Below, in pieces: positions 1-6,455 of a stretch of 6,958 nt of DNA; the first letter of the stretch is position 1; the number at the start of each line of letters is the position of its first letter. The DNA is from F23-B02 sp963627445 (lineage in GTDB: Bacteria > Bacillota > Clostridia > Oscillospirales > Oscillospiraceae): the NCBI GenBank assembly GCA_963627445.1, contig CAVGBM010000101.1, positions 1 to 6,958 of the forward strand. Reading direction: 5' to 3'. A program made the position numbers and the translations under genes. The notes below the pieces were generated by a model. That model saw only the letters and a list, made by a program, of their open reading frames with translations, was not told where the DNA came from and searched no databases.

Positions 1-294
1 TATGTACATATATCACTCTAAAGGCACATAATAGCAAGTCAATTATGCAGAAAATGTAGTATTTATTTTGCTTTCAGGCTGTGTTCCAAAATCGGAAGAT
101 AGCTGTTTCTCAAAATTGGGAAATAGCTCTGCCGGGAACTTTCGCTCATTTTTGAGCAAAAGAAAAACAGCCATGCAGCAACATCTCTGTTACTACATGA
201 CTGCGTTTTCTCCGCTTGAGGCGTGTCAGCCTATGAAATTTTCTTGTTTCCTAAAAATCCCTATGACGAACCCCCAAAAATGCATCTCTCTTTT
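1..294. other. AT-rich stretch with no credible gene
   Basis: This stretch after the hydrolase gene has lower GC than the rest of the window. Short open frames here lack ribosome binding sites and recognisable motifs, and one runs into the hydrolase gene on the opposite strand. It contains an imperfect 11-bp hairpin (101-111 with 118-128, two G-U pairs on the plus strand), a second hairpin (139-148 with 153-162, one mismatch) and a 6-bp closing pair (77-82 with 167-172). I see no tRNA, known riboswitch or insertion-sequence end. Confidence 0.5.
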
Positions 295-1113
295 TTAGCC
301 TATCTGCTTTACGACATCGGTGAGGATGGAGTAGTAGCCGGATTTATTGACATGTATGCCGTCACCACCGCTGAAGTGTGGGTTCATGCCGCCGGAGGAG
401 TCGCGCATGGATGTGGCTATATCTATGTAGTTGTAGCCGGCTGCCTCGACCGCTTGCTTAACAGCGGCATTATAGCTGTTTATCTTTTCGTTCGAGGCAA
501 AGCTTGACGCCGAATCGATGGGCGTTATAGACGCAACATAGAGCTTCGACTGGGGCAGGCGCTCATGCGTGCGCTCGAGCATATTAAGGTAGTTCTCGCA
601 GTACGTCTCGGCGCTGGTCATGTTGATATCGTTCATGCCCATGGAAAAGATGACATACTTGGGTGCAATGACCTCCAAGGCATCGAGGGCGTTATACTCT
701 CCGCCATTTACCTTAAAGGTGTAATCATCGATGCTGCGGATGCCGACATTGCCGACCGCAACAACGATATCCTGCGGTAGGACACCGTAAACATACAGGC
801 CGCTGCAAATGCTGTCGCCAACGAAGGCGCAGTTTGAGATCAGCGCTTTCTGACTGTCGGTAAACGAGTAGCCGTCATAGTCCGGCAGGTCGATAGACAC
901 GCTTATCTGGCTGCTCGGCTGGGGAAGCGTCTCGGTCGGTGTGGGCGTAGGAGTTGTTACGACTGTCTCGGCAGGCTGAGCAGCTGTATCCTGCGGGTCA
1001 TCGGGCGTGGTCTGCTTAGACTGCACAAAGCGAACTATGACCGCTGCCAGAACAGCGATGCACAGTATGAGAATAAAAACAATTCTTGGTTTTCTATTTG
1101 TCTTATTTTTCAT
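295..1113 (-). CDS. Membrane-anchored SGNH/GDSL-family hydrolase, 272 aa
   Basis: This is probably an extracytoplasmic serine esterase or deacetylase of the SGNH/GDSL superfamily; the substrate cannot be told from sequence, though cell-envelope acetyl esters are a common target. Residues 1-10 are basic and about 11-30 form one membrane segment. There is no lipobox at C18, so it is likely anchored by this helix. Residues 33-68 form a Pro/Thr/Gln-rich linker with a TPTPTPT run. The catalytic domain spans about 93-272: block I FVGDSI with Ser101, block II GNVGI with Gly124, block III GMND with Asn161 and block V DGIHVN with Asp251 and His254. All expected catalytic and oxyanion residues are present. 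The ATG at 1113 gives a good signal-anchor N-terminus, but the upstream sequence AACTTTTTGAA has no Shine-Dalgarno match, and I see no clear promoter between it and the tuf terminator. It may depend on read-through from tuf. No terminator is obvious after its stop. Confidence 0.9.
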   Translation of the reverse strand: MKNKTNRKPRIVFILILCIAVLAAVIVRFVQSKQTTPDDPQDTAAQPAETVVTTPTPTPTETLPQPSSQISVSIDLPDYDGYSFTDSQKALISNCAFVGDSICSGLYVYGVLPQDIVVAVGNVGIRSIDDYTFKVNGGEYNALDALEVIAPKYVIFSMGMNDINMTSAETYCENYLNMLERTHERLPQSKLYVASITPIDSASSFASNEKINSYNAAVKQAVEAAGYNYIDIATSMRDSSGGMNPHFSGGDGIHVNKSGYYSILTDVVKQIG

Positions 1114-1168
1114 TTCAAAAAGTTGGCTGGTTTTCAGTCTCAGAAAATGTTAATGCCTGTAAGCAAAA

Positions 1169-1197
1169 CCGCATCAGGGGACACGCCCCTGATGCGG
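1169..1197 (-). terminator. Intrinsic terminator after tuf
   Basis: A perfect 12-bp stem (1186-1197 with 1169-1180, CCGCATCAGGGG / CCCCTGATGCGG) with a 5-nt loop is followed on the minus strand by TTTTGCTT. It lies about 35 nt after the tuf stop. The stem is strong but the T run is short and interrupted, so some read-through into the next gene is likely. Its upstream arm can instead pair with an earlier copy of the same sequence. Confidence 0.82.
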
Positions 1198-1215
1198 CAG
1201 GCTTTGCCGCATCAG
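1189..1215 (-). repeat. Alternative hairpin competing with the tuf terminator
   Basis: A perfect 11-bp stem (1205-1215 TGCCGCATCAG with 1189-1199 CTGATGCGGCA, plus-strand order) has a 5-nt loop and begins 17 nt after the tuf stop. Its downstream arm in the transcript overlaps the first arm of the terminator by 9 bases. The two hairpins therefore cannot form fully at once. Confidence 0.7.
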
Positions 1216-1231
1216 CGGCTATAAACCAATA

Positions 1232-2434
<1,203 letters not shown>

Positions 2435-2500
2435 GATTTTACCTCCAAATTGTTTTAATCAATACTTGTTTAAATTTTACTTACTTGTACATTTATTTTA

Positions 2501-4579
2501 TCAGCCTTTTCTGCGGCTGCCGACCAGAGTCTCCTGAAGGCTCTTGGGCAGCTCAACATAGTGGCTGGGTTCCATGCTGTAAGTCGCCCTGCCCTGCGTT
2601 TTGCTGCGCAGGTCGGTAGCGTAACCAAACATGGTAGACAGCGGGACGTTTGCCTCGATGACTGCCGCACCGTTTCTGATATCGGAGCCAACGATCTGTC
2701 CGCGTCTTGCGTTTACATCGCCCATGACATCACCCATGTACTCATCGGGTGCGGTCACGACGACCTTCATAATGGGCTCGAGCAGAGTCGGGCCGGCCTT
2801 TTCACAGGCCTCCTTGAACGCCATGCTGCCGCAAATCTTAAAGGCCATCTCAGAGGAGTCGACCTCGTGATAAGAGCCGTCTATCAGGGTGACCTTGACA
2901 TCGACGACCTGATAGCCTGCAAGAACGCCGGACTGCATAGCACCCTGAATACCCTGATCGACGCAAGGAATGTATTCCTTGGGGATCGCGCCGCCGGTGA
3001 TCTTGTTGATAAACTCATAACCCTTGCCGGGCTCGTTTGGCTCAACGACAATCTTACAGTGTGCAAACTGACCCTTACCGCCGGTCTGGCGGGCATAGCG
3101 GGTGTCGACGGTGGCGGAGCGGGTAATGGTCTCCTTGTAGGAAACCTGGGGCTTGCCGACATTGGCTTCTACCTTGAACTCTCTGAGCAGTCTGTCAACG
3201 ATGATCTCCAGATGGAGCTCGCCCATACCGGCGATGATGGTCTGACCCGTCTCTTCATCCGTATAGGTCTTGAAGGTGGGGTCTTCCTCTGCCAGCTTCT
3301 GAAGGGCGATGGCCATCTTCTCCTGACCGGCCTTGGTCTTGGGCTCGATGGCAACACGGATAACAGGCTCGGGGAATTCCATGGATTCAAGGACAATGGG
3401 GTTTTTCTCATCACAAAGAGTATCGCCCGTCGTGGTGTTTTTGAGGCCGACGGCAGCAGCGATGTCACCGGAATAAGCCATGGTGAGGTCTTCTCTGTGA
3501 TTTGCGTGCATCAGCAGGATGCGGCCAATGCGCTCACGCTGACCCTTGGACGAGTTGAGCACGGTCTTGCCGGCCTCCAGCGTACCGGAGTAAACACGGA
3601 AGAAGCTCAGTCGGCCGACATAGGGGTCGGTCATGATCTTGAATGCAAGCGCCGCAAACGGTGCGCTGTCAGAGGCCTCGCGGGTCTCCTCCTCATCGGT
3701 CTTGGGGTTCACGCCGCAGATAGCGGGGATATCCAAGGGAGAGGGCATGTACTCGACGATAGCGTCAAGCAGCTTCTGCACGCCTTTGTTTTTGTATGAG
3801 GTTCCGCAGACGACGGGCACCATCTTGACGGCACAGGTGGCCTTTCTGATGGCGGCGCGGATCATATCCTGCGGGATCTCCTCGCCCTCGAGATAAAGCA
3901 TCATTATCTCATCGTCGAAGTCGGAGATGGCTTCGAGCATCTTGACTCTGTACTCCTCGGCCAGATCGCGCATGTCCTCAGGGATGGGCTCATCACGCAT
4001 ATCGTTGCCAAGATCGTCATAGTAGATGCGGGCGTTCATTTCGACCAGGTCAATTATGCCCCTGAAATCAGCTTCAGCGCCAATGGGGAGCTGAATGGGG
4101 ACCGCATTACATTTAAGTCTGTCATGTATCATCTCAAGAACATGATAGAAGTCGGCACCCATGATATCCATCTTATTGACATATATCATTCTGGGAACAT
4201 GGTAATGGTCGGCCTGTCTCCATACTGTCTCGGACTGAGGCTCAACGCCGCCCTTTGCACAGAGGACCGTCACGCAGCCGTCGAGTACTCGCAGAGAACG
4301 CTCGACTTCAACGGTGAAGTCAACATGACCCGGGGTATCGATGATATTGATGCGGGTATTGCGCCAGTGGCAGGTGGTAGCCGCGGAGGTGATGGTGATG
4401 CCACGCTCCTGCTCCTGCTCCATCCAGTCCATGGTCGCAGTACCCTCATGGGTCTCACCTATCTTGTAGTTAACGCCGGTGTAGTAAAGAATACGCTCAG
4501 TGGTCGTAGTCTTACCGGCATCGATGTGAGCCATGATTCCGATATTTCTGGTTTTTTCAAGTGAATACTGTCTGGGCAT
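2501..4579 (-). CDS. fusA: Translation elongation factor G (EF-G)
   Basis: EF-G is the cytoplasmic GTPase that drives tRNA-mRNA translocation and, with ribosome recycling factor, splits post-termination ribosomes. The 692-residue length is standard. The G domain has AHIDAGKT (17-24), switch I ending ERGITITSA (58-66), DTPGH (81-85, His85 catalytic), NKMD (135-138) and a G5 loop reading CGTSYKNKG (258-266), where many EF-Gs have CGSAFKNKG. Domain II covers about 305-400, domain III about 405-480 with GMGELHLEI (451-459), domain IV about 480-600, with the tip loop GSYHEVDSSEMAF (568-580) that enters the decoding site, and domain V about 605-690 with GDVNARRG. The His of GELHLE, a known fusidic-acid resistance position, is conserved. 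AGGAGT lies 5 nt before the ATG, only 18 nt after the rpsG stop. The gene ends with TGA, 66 nt before tuf. The domain pattern and operon position fit canonical EF-G rather than the tetracycline-protection or EF-G2 paralogues. Confidence 0.98.
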   Translation of the reverse strand: MPRQYSLEKTRNIGIMAHIDAGKTTTTERILYYTGVNYKIGETHEGTATMDWMEQEQERGITITSAATTCHWRNTRINIIDTPGHVDFTVEVERSLRVLDGCVTVLCAKGGVEPQSETVWRQADHYHVPRMIYVNKMDIMGADFYHVLEMIHDRLKCNAVPIQLPIGAEADFRGIIDLVEMNARIYYDDLGNDMRDEPIPEDMRDLAEEYRVKMLEAISDFDDEIMMLYLEGEEIPQDMIRAAIRKATCAVKMVPVVCGTSYKNKGVQKLLDAIVEYMPSPLDIPAICGVNPKTDEEETREASDSAPFAALAFKIMTDPYVGRLSFFRVYSGTLEAGKTVLNSSKGQRERIGRILLMHANHREDLTMAYSGDIAAAVGLKNTTTGDTLCDEKNPIVLESMEFPEPVIRVAIEPKTKAGQEKMAIALQKLAEEDPTFKTYTDEETGQTIIAGMGELHLEIIVDRLLREFKVEANVGKPQVSYKETITRSATVDTRYARQTGGKGQFAHCKIVVEPNEPGKGYEFINKITGGAIPKEYIPCVDQGIQGAMQSGVLAGYQVVDVKVTLIDGSYHEVDSSEMAFKICGSMAFKEACEKAGPTLLEPIMKVVVTAPDEYMGDVMGDVNARRGQIVGSDIRNGAAVIEANVPLSTMFGYATDLRSKTQGRATYSMEPSHYVELPKSLQETLVGSRRKG

Positions 4580-4597
4580 AAAATACTCCTGTTCAGA

Positions 4598-5068
4598 TTA
4601 CCATCTGAAGTGTGCGAATGCCTTGTTGGAATCTGCCATCTTGTGGGTATCCTCGCGCTTCTTGACGGAGGCACCGAGATTGTTGCATGCATCCATGATC
4701 TCGCCTGCAAGACGCTCCTTCATGGTCTTCTCGCCACGCTTGCGGGCGTAGCCGACGAGCCAACGAAGGCCGAGTGTCTGACGGCGGGCAGGTCTTACTT
4801 CGATAGGAACCTGGTAGGTAGCACCGCCGACACGGCGAGCCTTGACTTCCAGGCTGGGCATAATGTTGTTCATTGCTTCGGTGAAGGCCTCAAGGGGGTC
4901 CTTGCCGGTCTTCTCCTTGATGATGTCAAAAGCGTCGTAAACGACCTTCTGAGCAACACCCTTTTTGCCGTCCAGCATAATAGCATTGATGAGCTTGGTC
5001 ACCAGAACGCTATTGTACATAGGATCGGGTAAAATCTCTCTTTTGGGAACATTACCTCTTCTGGGCAC
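4598..5068 (-). CDS. rpsG: Small ribosomal subunit protein uS7 (RpsG)
   Basis: S7 is a primary 16S rRNA-binding protein that starts assembly of the 30S head and lies next to the E site. With the GTG start the protein is 156 residues, the usual bacterial length. It shows the N-terminal PRRGNVPKRE, the early helix LVTKLINAIMLDGKKGVA, the block ARRVGGATYQVPIEVRPARR that forms the rRNA-binding beta-hairpin region, LRWLVGYARKR, and the C-terminal signature KREDTHKMADSNKAFAHFRW. The last residues are AFAHFRW where many species have AFAHYRW, a conservative change. It follows rpsL by 126 nt and precedes fusA by only 18 nt, so fusA translation is probably coupled to it. In E. coli S7 is the autogenous repressor of this operon; the structured gap upstream is the place to look for the same here. 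Confidence 0.97.
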   Translation of the reverse strand: MPRRGNVPKREILPDPMYNSVLVTKLINAIMLDGKKGVAQKVVYDAFDIIKEKTGKDPLEAFTEAMNNIMPSLEVKARRVGGATYQVPIEVRPARRQTLGLRWLVGYARKRGEKTMKERLAGEIMDACNNLGASVKKREDTHKMADSNKAFAHFRW

Positions 5069-5083
5069 TTTGCTTCCCTCCTT
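5066..5083 (-). promoter_or_regulatory. rpsG ribosome binding site and GTG start codon
   Basis: AAGGAGGG (5083-5076) lies 7 nt before GTG (5068-5066). The GTG opens the conserved S7 N-terminus (M/V)PRRGNVPKRE. An in-frame ATG at 5086-5084 would add six residues (MKEGSK), but it has no ribosome binding site of its own and its second and third codons are the Shine-Dalgarno sequence. The GTG start gives the standard 156-residue length. Confidence 0.92.
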
Positions 5084-5106
5084 CATTAAAAAATGACTTC
5101 ACAGGT

Positions 5107-5189
5107 ACTCGGAAAGACTTTTCGCTTTCCGTCTGCGCCCCGAGGTTATCAATATTATGATAAACAACAGGGCAAAAAATTTGCTGTTG
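5107..5189 (-). promoter_or_regulatory. Structured rpsL-rpsG intergenic region with three hairpins
   Basis: The 126-nt gap contains three inverted repeats in series. The first, 5165-5189, just after the rpsL stop, pairs CAACA/TGTTG and GCAAA/TTTGC with a 2-nt bulge. The second, 5146-5163, pairs TTATCA/TGATAA around 6 nt. The third, 5110-5131, pairs CGGAAAG/CTTTCCG around 8 nt. None is followed by a T run on the minus strand, so they do not look like terminators. In E. coli the matching gap is where S7 binds its own mRNA to repress translation. A similar role here is inference. Confidence 0.4.
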
Positions 5190-5194
5190 GTTGA

Positions 5195-5617
5195 TTACTT
5201 CTTCGAGGCCTTGGGTCTCTTTGCACCGTACTTACTGCGGGCCTGCATACGACCGGAAACACCCTGTGCATCGAGGGTACCACGGATGATGTGGTAACGG
5301 ACACCAGGAAGGTCCTTTACACGGCCGCCGCGGATCATGACGACGCTGTGCTCCTGAAGGTTGTGGCCGATACCGGGAATGTAAGCGGTAACTTCGTAGC
5401 CATTGGTCAGGCGGACACGGGCAATTTTACGCAGAGCGGAGTTCGGCTTCTTAGGAGTAGAGGTACGGACTGCGGTGCAGACGCCTCTCTTCTGAGGTGC
5501 GCTCAGGTCGGTCTCACGGTTCTTCAGGGTGTTCAGACCCTTCTGCATTGCGGGAGAATTGGACTTGTAGGTAACCTTCTCTCTGCCTTTTCTTACCAGC
5601 TGGTTAAAGGTAGGCAA
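5195..5617 (-). CDS. rpsL: Small ribosomal subunit protein uS12 (RpsL)
   Basis: S12 sits at the 30S decoding centre and subunit interface, where it monitors codon-anticodon pairing and shapes the response to streptomycin. The protein has 140 residues, the length usual in Firmicutes. It opens with MPTFNQLVRKGR and carries the universal blocks PQKRGVC (41-47), PKKPNSALRK (55-64), VRLTNGYEVTAYIPGIGHNLQEHS, IRGGRVKDLPGVRYH (95-109) and RSKYGAKRPK (127-136). Lysines 56 and 101, the usual sites of streptomycin-resistance changes in Bacillus numbering, are both wild type. Asp102 in KDLPG is the residue that RimO methylthiolates in bacteria that have it. The C-terminal KASKK tail is basic. It is the first gene of the str operon, starts with TTG, and is followed by an unusually long structured gap before rpsG. 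Confidence 0.97.
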   Translation of the reverse strand: MPTFNQLVRKGREKVTYKSNSPAMQKGLNTLKNRETDLSAPQKRGVCTAVRTSTPKKPNSALRKIARVRLTNGYEVTAYIPGIGHNLQEHSVVMIRGGRVKDLPGVRYHIIRGTLDAQGVSGRMQARSKYGAKRPKASKK

Positions 5618-5633
5618 TTTTCATTTCTCCTTT
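5615..5633 (-). promoter_or_regulatory. rpsL ribosome binding site and TTG start codon
   Basis: The minus strand reads AAAGGAG (5633-5627), then 9 nt, then TTG (5617-5615), which opens the canonical S12 sequence MPTFNQLVRKG. An ATG at 5624-5622 is only 2 nt from the same Shine-Dalgarno sequence and in another frame; it would encode six codons (MKIAYL) and stop at 5604. Spacing and conservation both select the TTG. Confidence 0.85.
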
Positions 5634-5645
5634 CTTCAAAAATTT

Positions 5646-5701
5646 CCTTGAAAACCAAGGATTTTCGGTGGGTCACCCGTTTTTGGGCATAGTAACCCCA
5701 C
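5646..5701 (-). promoter_or_regulatory. Structured 5' leader of the rpsL mRNA
   Basis: Just after the predicted transcription start, GTGGGGTTAC (5701-5692) can pair with GTGACCCAC (5676-5668). This makes a 9-bp stem with one bulged G and one G-U pair around a 15-nt loop. A second smaller hairpin, CCTTG (5660-5656) with CAAGG (5650-5646), ends 13 nt before the ribosome binding site and is followed by AAATTTTT. The first stem would lie at the very 5' end of the mRNA, where it could protect against decay or bind a regulator. Neither role can be shown from one sequence. Confidence 0.4.
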
Positions 5702-5711
5702 ACAGATTGAT

Positions 5712-5740
5712 ATTTTAGCAAATTACACAAATTTAGTCAA
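5712..5740 (-). promoter_or_regulatory. Sigma-A promoter of the str operon (PrpsL)
   Basis: On the minus strand TTGACT (5740-5735) and TAAAAT (5717-5712) each match the consensus at 5 of 6 positions and are separated by exactly 17 bp. A TG one base before the -10 (TGCTAAAAT) adds an extended -10 element. The surrounding sequence is AT-rich, as in strong Firmicute promoters. The predicted start near 5703-5707 gives a leader of about 90 nt before rpsL. This is the best promoter in the window and fits the high expression expected for the operon. Confidence 0.87.
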
Positions 5741-5793
5741 GAATTTTTTACACAAAATACAGTTTGCTTTTTCGTTTTTTCTTGTCTAAATGT

Positions 5794-5823
5794 CAAAACT
5801 GCCGCATATAAACAGCAGTTTTG
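5794..5823 (-). terminator. Hairpin terminator after the unknown membrane protein gene
   Basis: A 9-bp inverted repeat (5794-5802 CAAAACTGC with 5815-5823 GCAGTTTTG) lies directly after the TAA stop. In the minus-strand transcript the GC part ACTGC/GCAGT is followed by TTTTG. The loop is 12 nt and the T run is short and partly in the stem, so efficiency may be moderate. It lies upstream of the str promoter, which makes a terminator role sensible. Confidence 0.6.
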
Positions 5824-5824
5824 T

Positions 5825-6283
5825 TTAGTTTGTATACAAATCCAGTGCAGCTTCGATATCTGCATACAGTTGATCTGCGTTATCTATCCTGTACCAGATC
5901 AAGTCGTCCGCCGATGAGTACAGGTAGGCTACTCCATTACAGACAAGCTCCATTGGTATTCCATCATCGGTGGTTTCGGTTATGTCAGCCGTTATGATGA
6001 GGTGTATCGGGCCATTGGTTAATGTTATGTCAACCATTAGTGTGTACTCACCCTCTGTGAGATTTGCCGGAGCGAAGCAGCGCTTTGCTGTCATATCGGC
6101 AAGAATGTCATTTAGCTCTTTGATTTCCTTATCGTCAAGGTTAATGCGATTATCCATGTGCATGACCGATACATAGGTTATATCGTCTGCGTCGATGGGA
6201 TGAACAGGTGCAAGAAAATACAGCGCTATTATCAGCAGCAGGCACACGGCGGCGGTTATCCAACCGGACAGTTTCTTAGACAT
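5825..6283 (-). CDS. Unknown single-pass membrane-anchored protein, 152 aa
   Basis: I do not recognise this protein. It begins with a short basic stretch (MSKKL), then one hydrophobic segment at about residues 8-26, and a 125-residue acidic domain that should lie outside the membrane. There is no lipobox around C14, so it is a membrane anchor or uncleaved signal rather than a lipoprotein. The outer domain shows alternating beta-like strands (ITYVSVMHM, YTLMVDITL, PIHLIITADI) and an amphipathic C-terminal helix (ADQLYADIEAALDLY). Two cysteines, C69 and C115, could form a disulfide. This layout resembles small DUF5301-like extracytoplasmic domains, but that is only an impression. The start is secure: AAGGAGGG (6297-6290) lies 6 nt before the ATG. 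The gene has its own promoter and lies between two hairpin terminators, so it is transcribed apart from both neighbours. Its codon use looks less biased than that of the ribosomal genes. Confidence 0.85.
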   Translation of the reverse strand: MSKKLSGWITAAVCLLLIIALYFLAPVHPIDADDITYVSVMHMDNRINLDDKEIKELNDILADMTAKRCFAPANLTEGEYTLMVDITLTNGPIHLIITADITETTDDGIPMELVCNGVAYLYSSADDLIWYRIDNADQLYADIEAALDLYTN

Positions 6284-6310
6284 AGCTATCCCTCCTTACA
6301 TTATAAACTA

Positions 6311-6339
6311 ATTATACTATATCGCTCGGGACTATGCAA
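6311..6339 (-). promoter_or_regulatory. Sigma-A-type promoter of the unknown membrane protein gene
   Basis: Reading the minus strand, TTGCAT (6339-6334) lies 17 bp upstream of a perfect TATAAT (6316-6311). The -35 matches only the TTG of the consensus; the spacing and -10 are ideal. Transcription would start near 6304, giving a short leader of about 20 nt. A second TATAAT at 6305-6300 has no matching -35. Position between the rpoC terminator and a gene with a strong ribosome binding site supports the call. Confidence 0.65.
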
Positions 6340-6415
6340 AGAAATGTTGCTCATCGCTGCATAATTTGCCATATTATACAACACTATGTTGCCGTAATTG
6401 GAGGTATTGACGGGC

Positions 6416-6448
6416 AAAAACTGCTGTACCGAGCGGTACAGCAGTTTT
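6416..6448 (-). terminator. Intrinsic terminator of the rpoBC unit
   Basis: A perfect 10-bp GC-containing stem (6421-6430 with 6435-6444, CTGCTGTACC / GGTACAGCAG) has a 4-nt loop. It is flanked by A4 on one side and a T5 run on the other, so the minus-strand transcript reads stem then TTTTT. It starts 7 bases after the rpoC stop codon. The flanking A and T runs extend the pairing to 14 bp and would also let it work in the plus direction. It cleanly separates rpoC from the next gene. Confidence 0.93.
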
Positions 6449-6455
6449 AGGTTTA

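Noticed and set aside
1..41. A minus-strand promoter reading out of the window's low-coordinate end (TTGCTA, 17 bp, GATATA)
   Set aside because: Both boxes are weak (the -10 matches 3 of 6) and no gene in the window follows to support it.
68..507. Two overlapping short plus-strand frames at the window start (76 and 94 codons)
   Set aside because: No ribosome binding site, no motifs, and the second runs antisense into the hydrolase gene.
1030..1113. Lipoprotein signal peptide on the hydrolase
   Set aside because: C18 lies in the middle of the hydrophobic segment and the preceding residues do not form a lipobox; a membrane anchor fits better.
2435..2500. A dedicated tuf promoter in the AT-rich gap after fusA
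   Set aside because: TAAAAT-like boxes exist, but none has a TTGACA-like partner at the right spacing.
2561..3799. Plus-strand open frame of 412 codons opposite fusA
   Set aside because: Same cause as the frame opposite tuf; the protein sequence looks low-complexity and lacks family motifs, and EF-G motifs are continuous on the minus strand.
2501..4579. EF-G paralogue or tetracycline ribosome-protection protein
   Set aside because: Length, domain IV tip, GELHLE motif and position in the str operon all fit housekeeping EF-G.
6373..6378. Extra TATAAT on the minus strand downstream of rpoC
   Set aside because: No -35-like hexamer at 16-18 bp upstream; the promoter at 6311-6339 is better placed.
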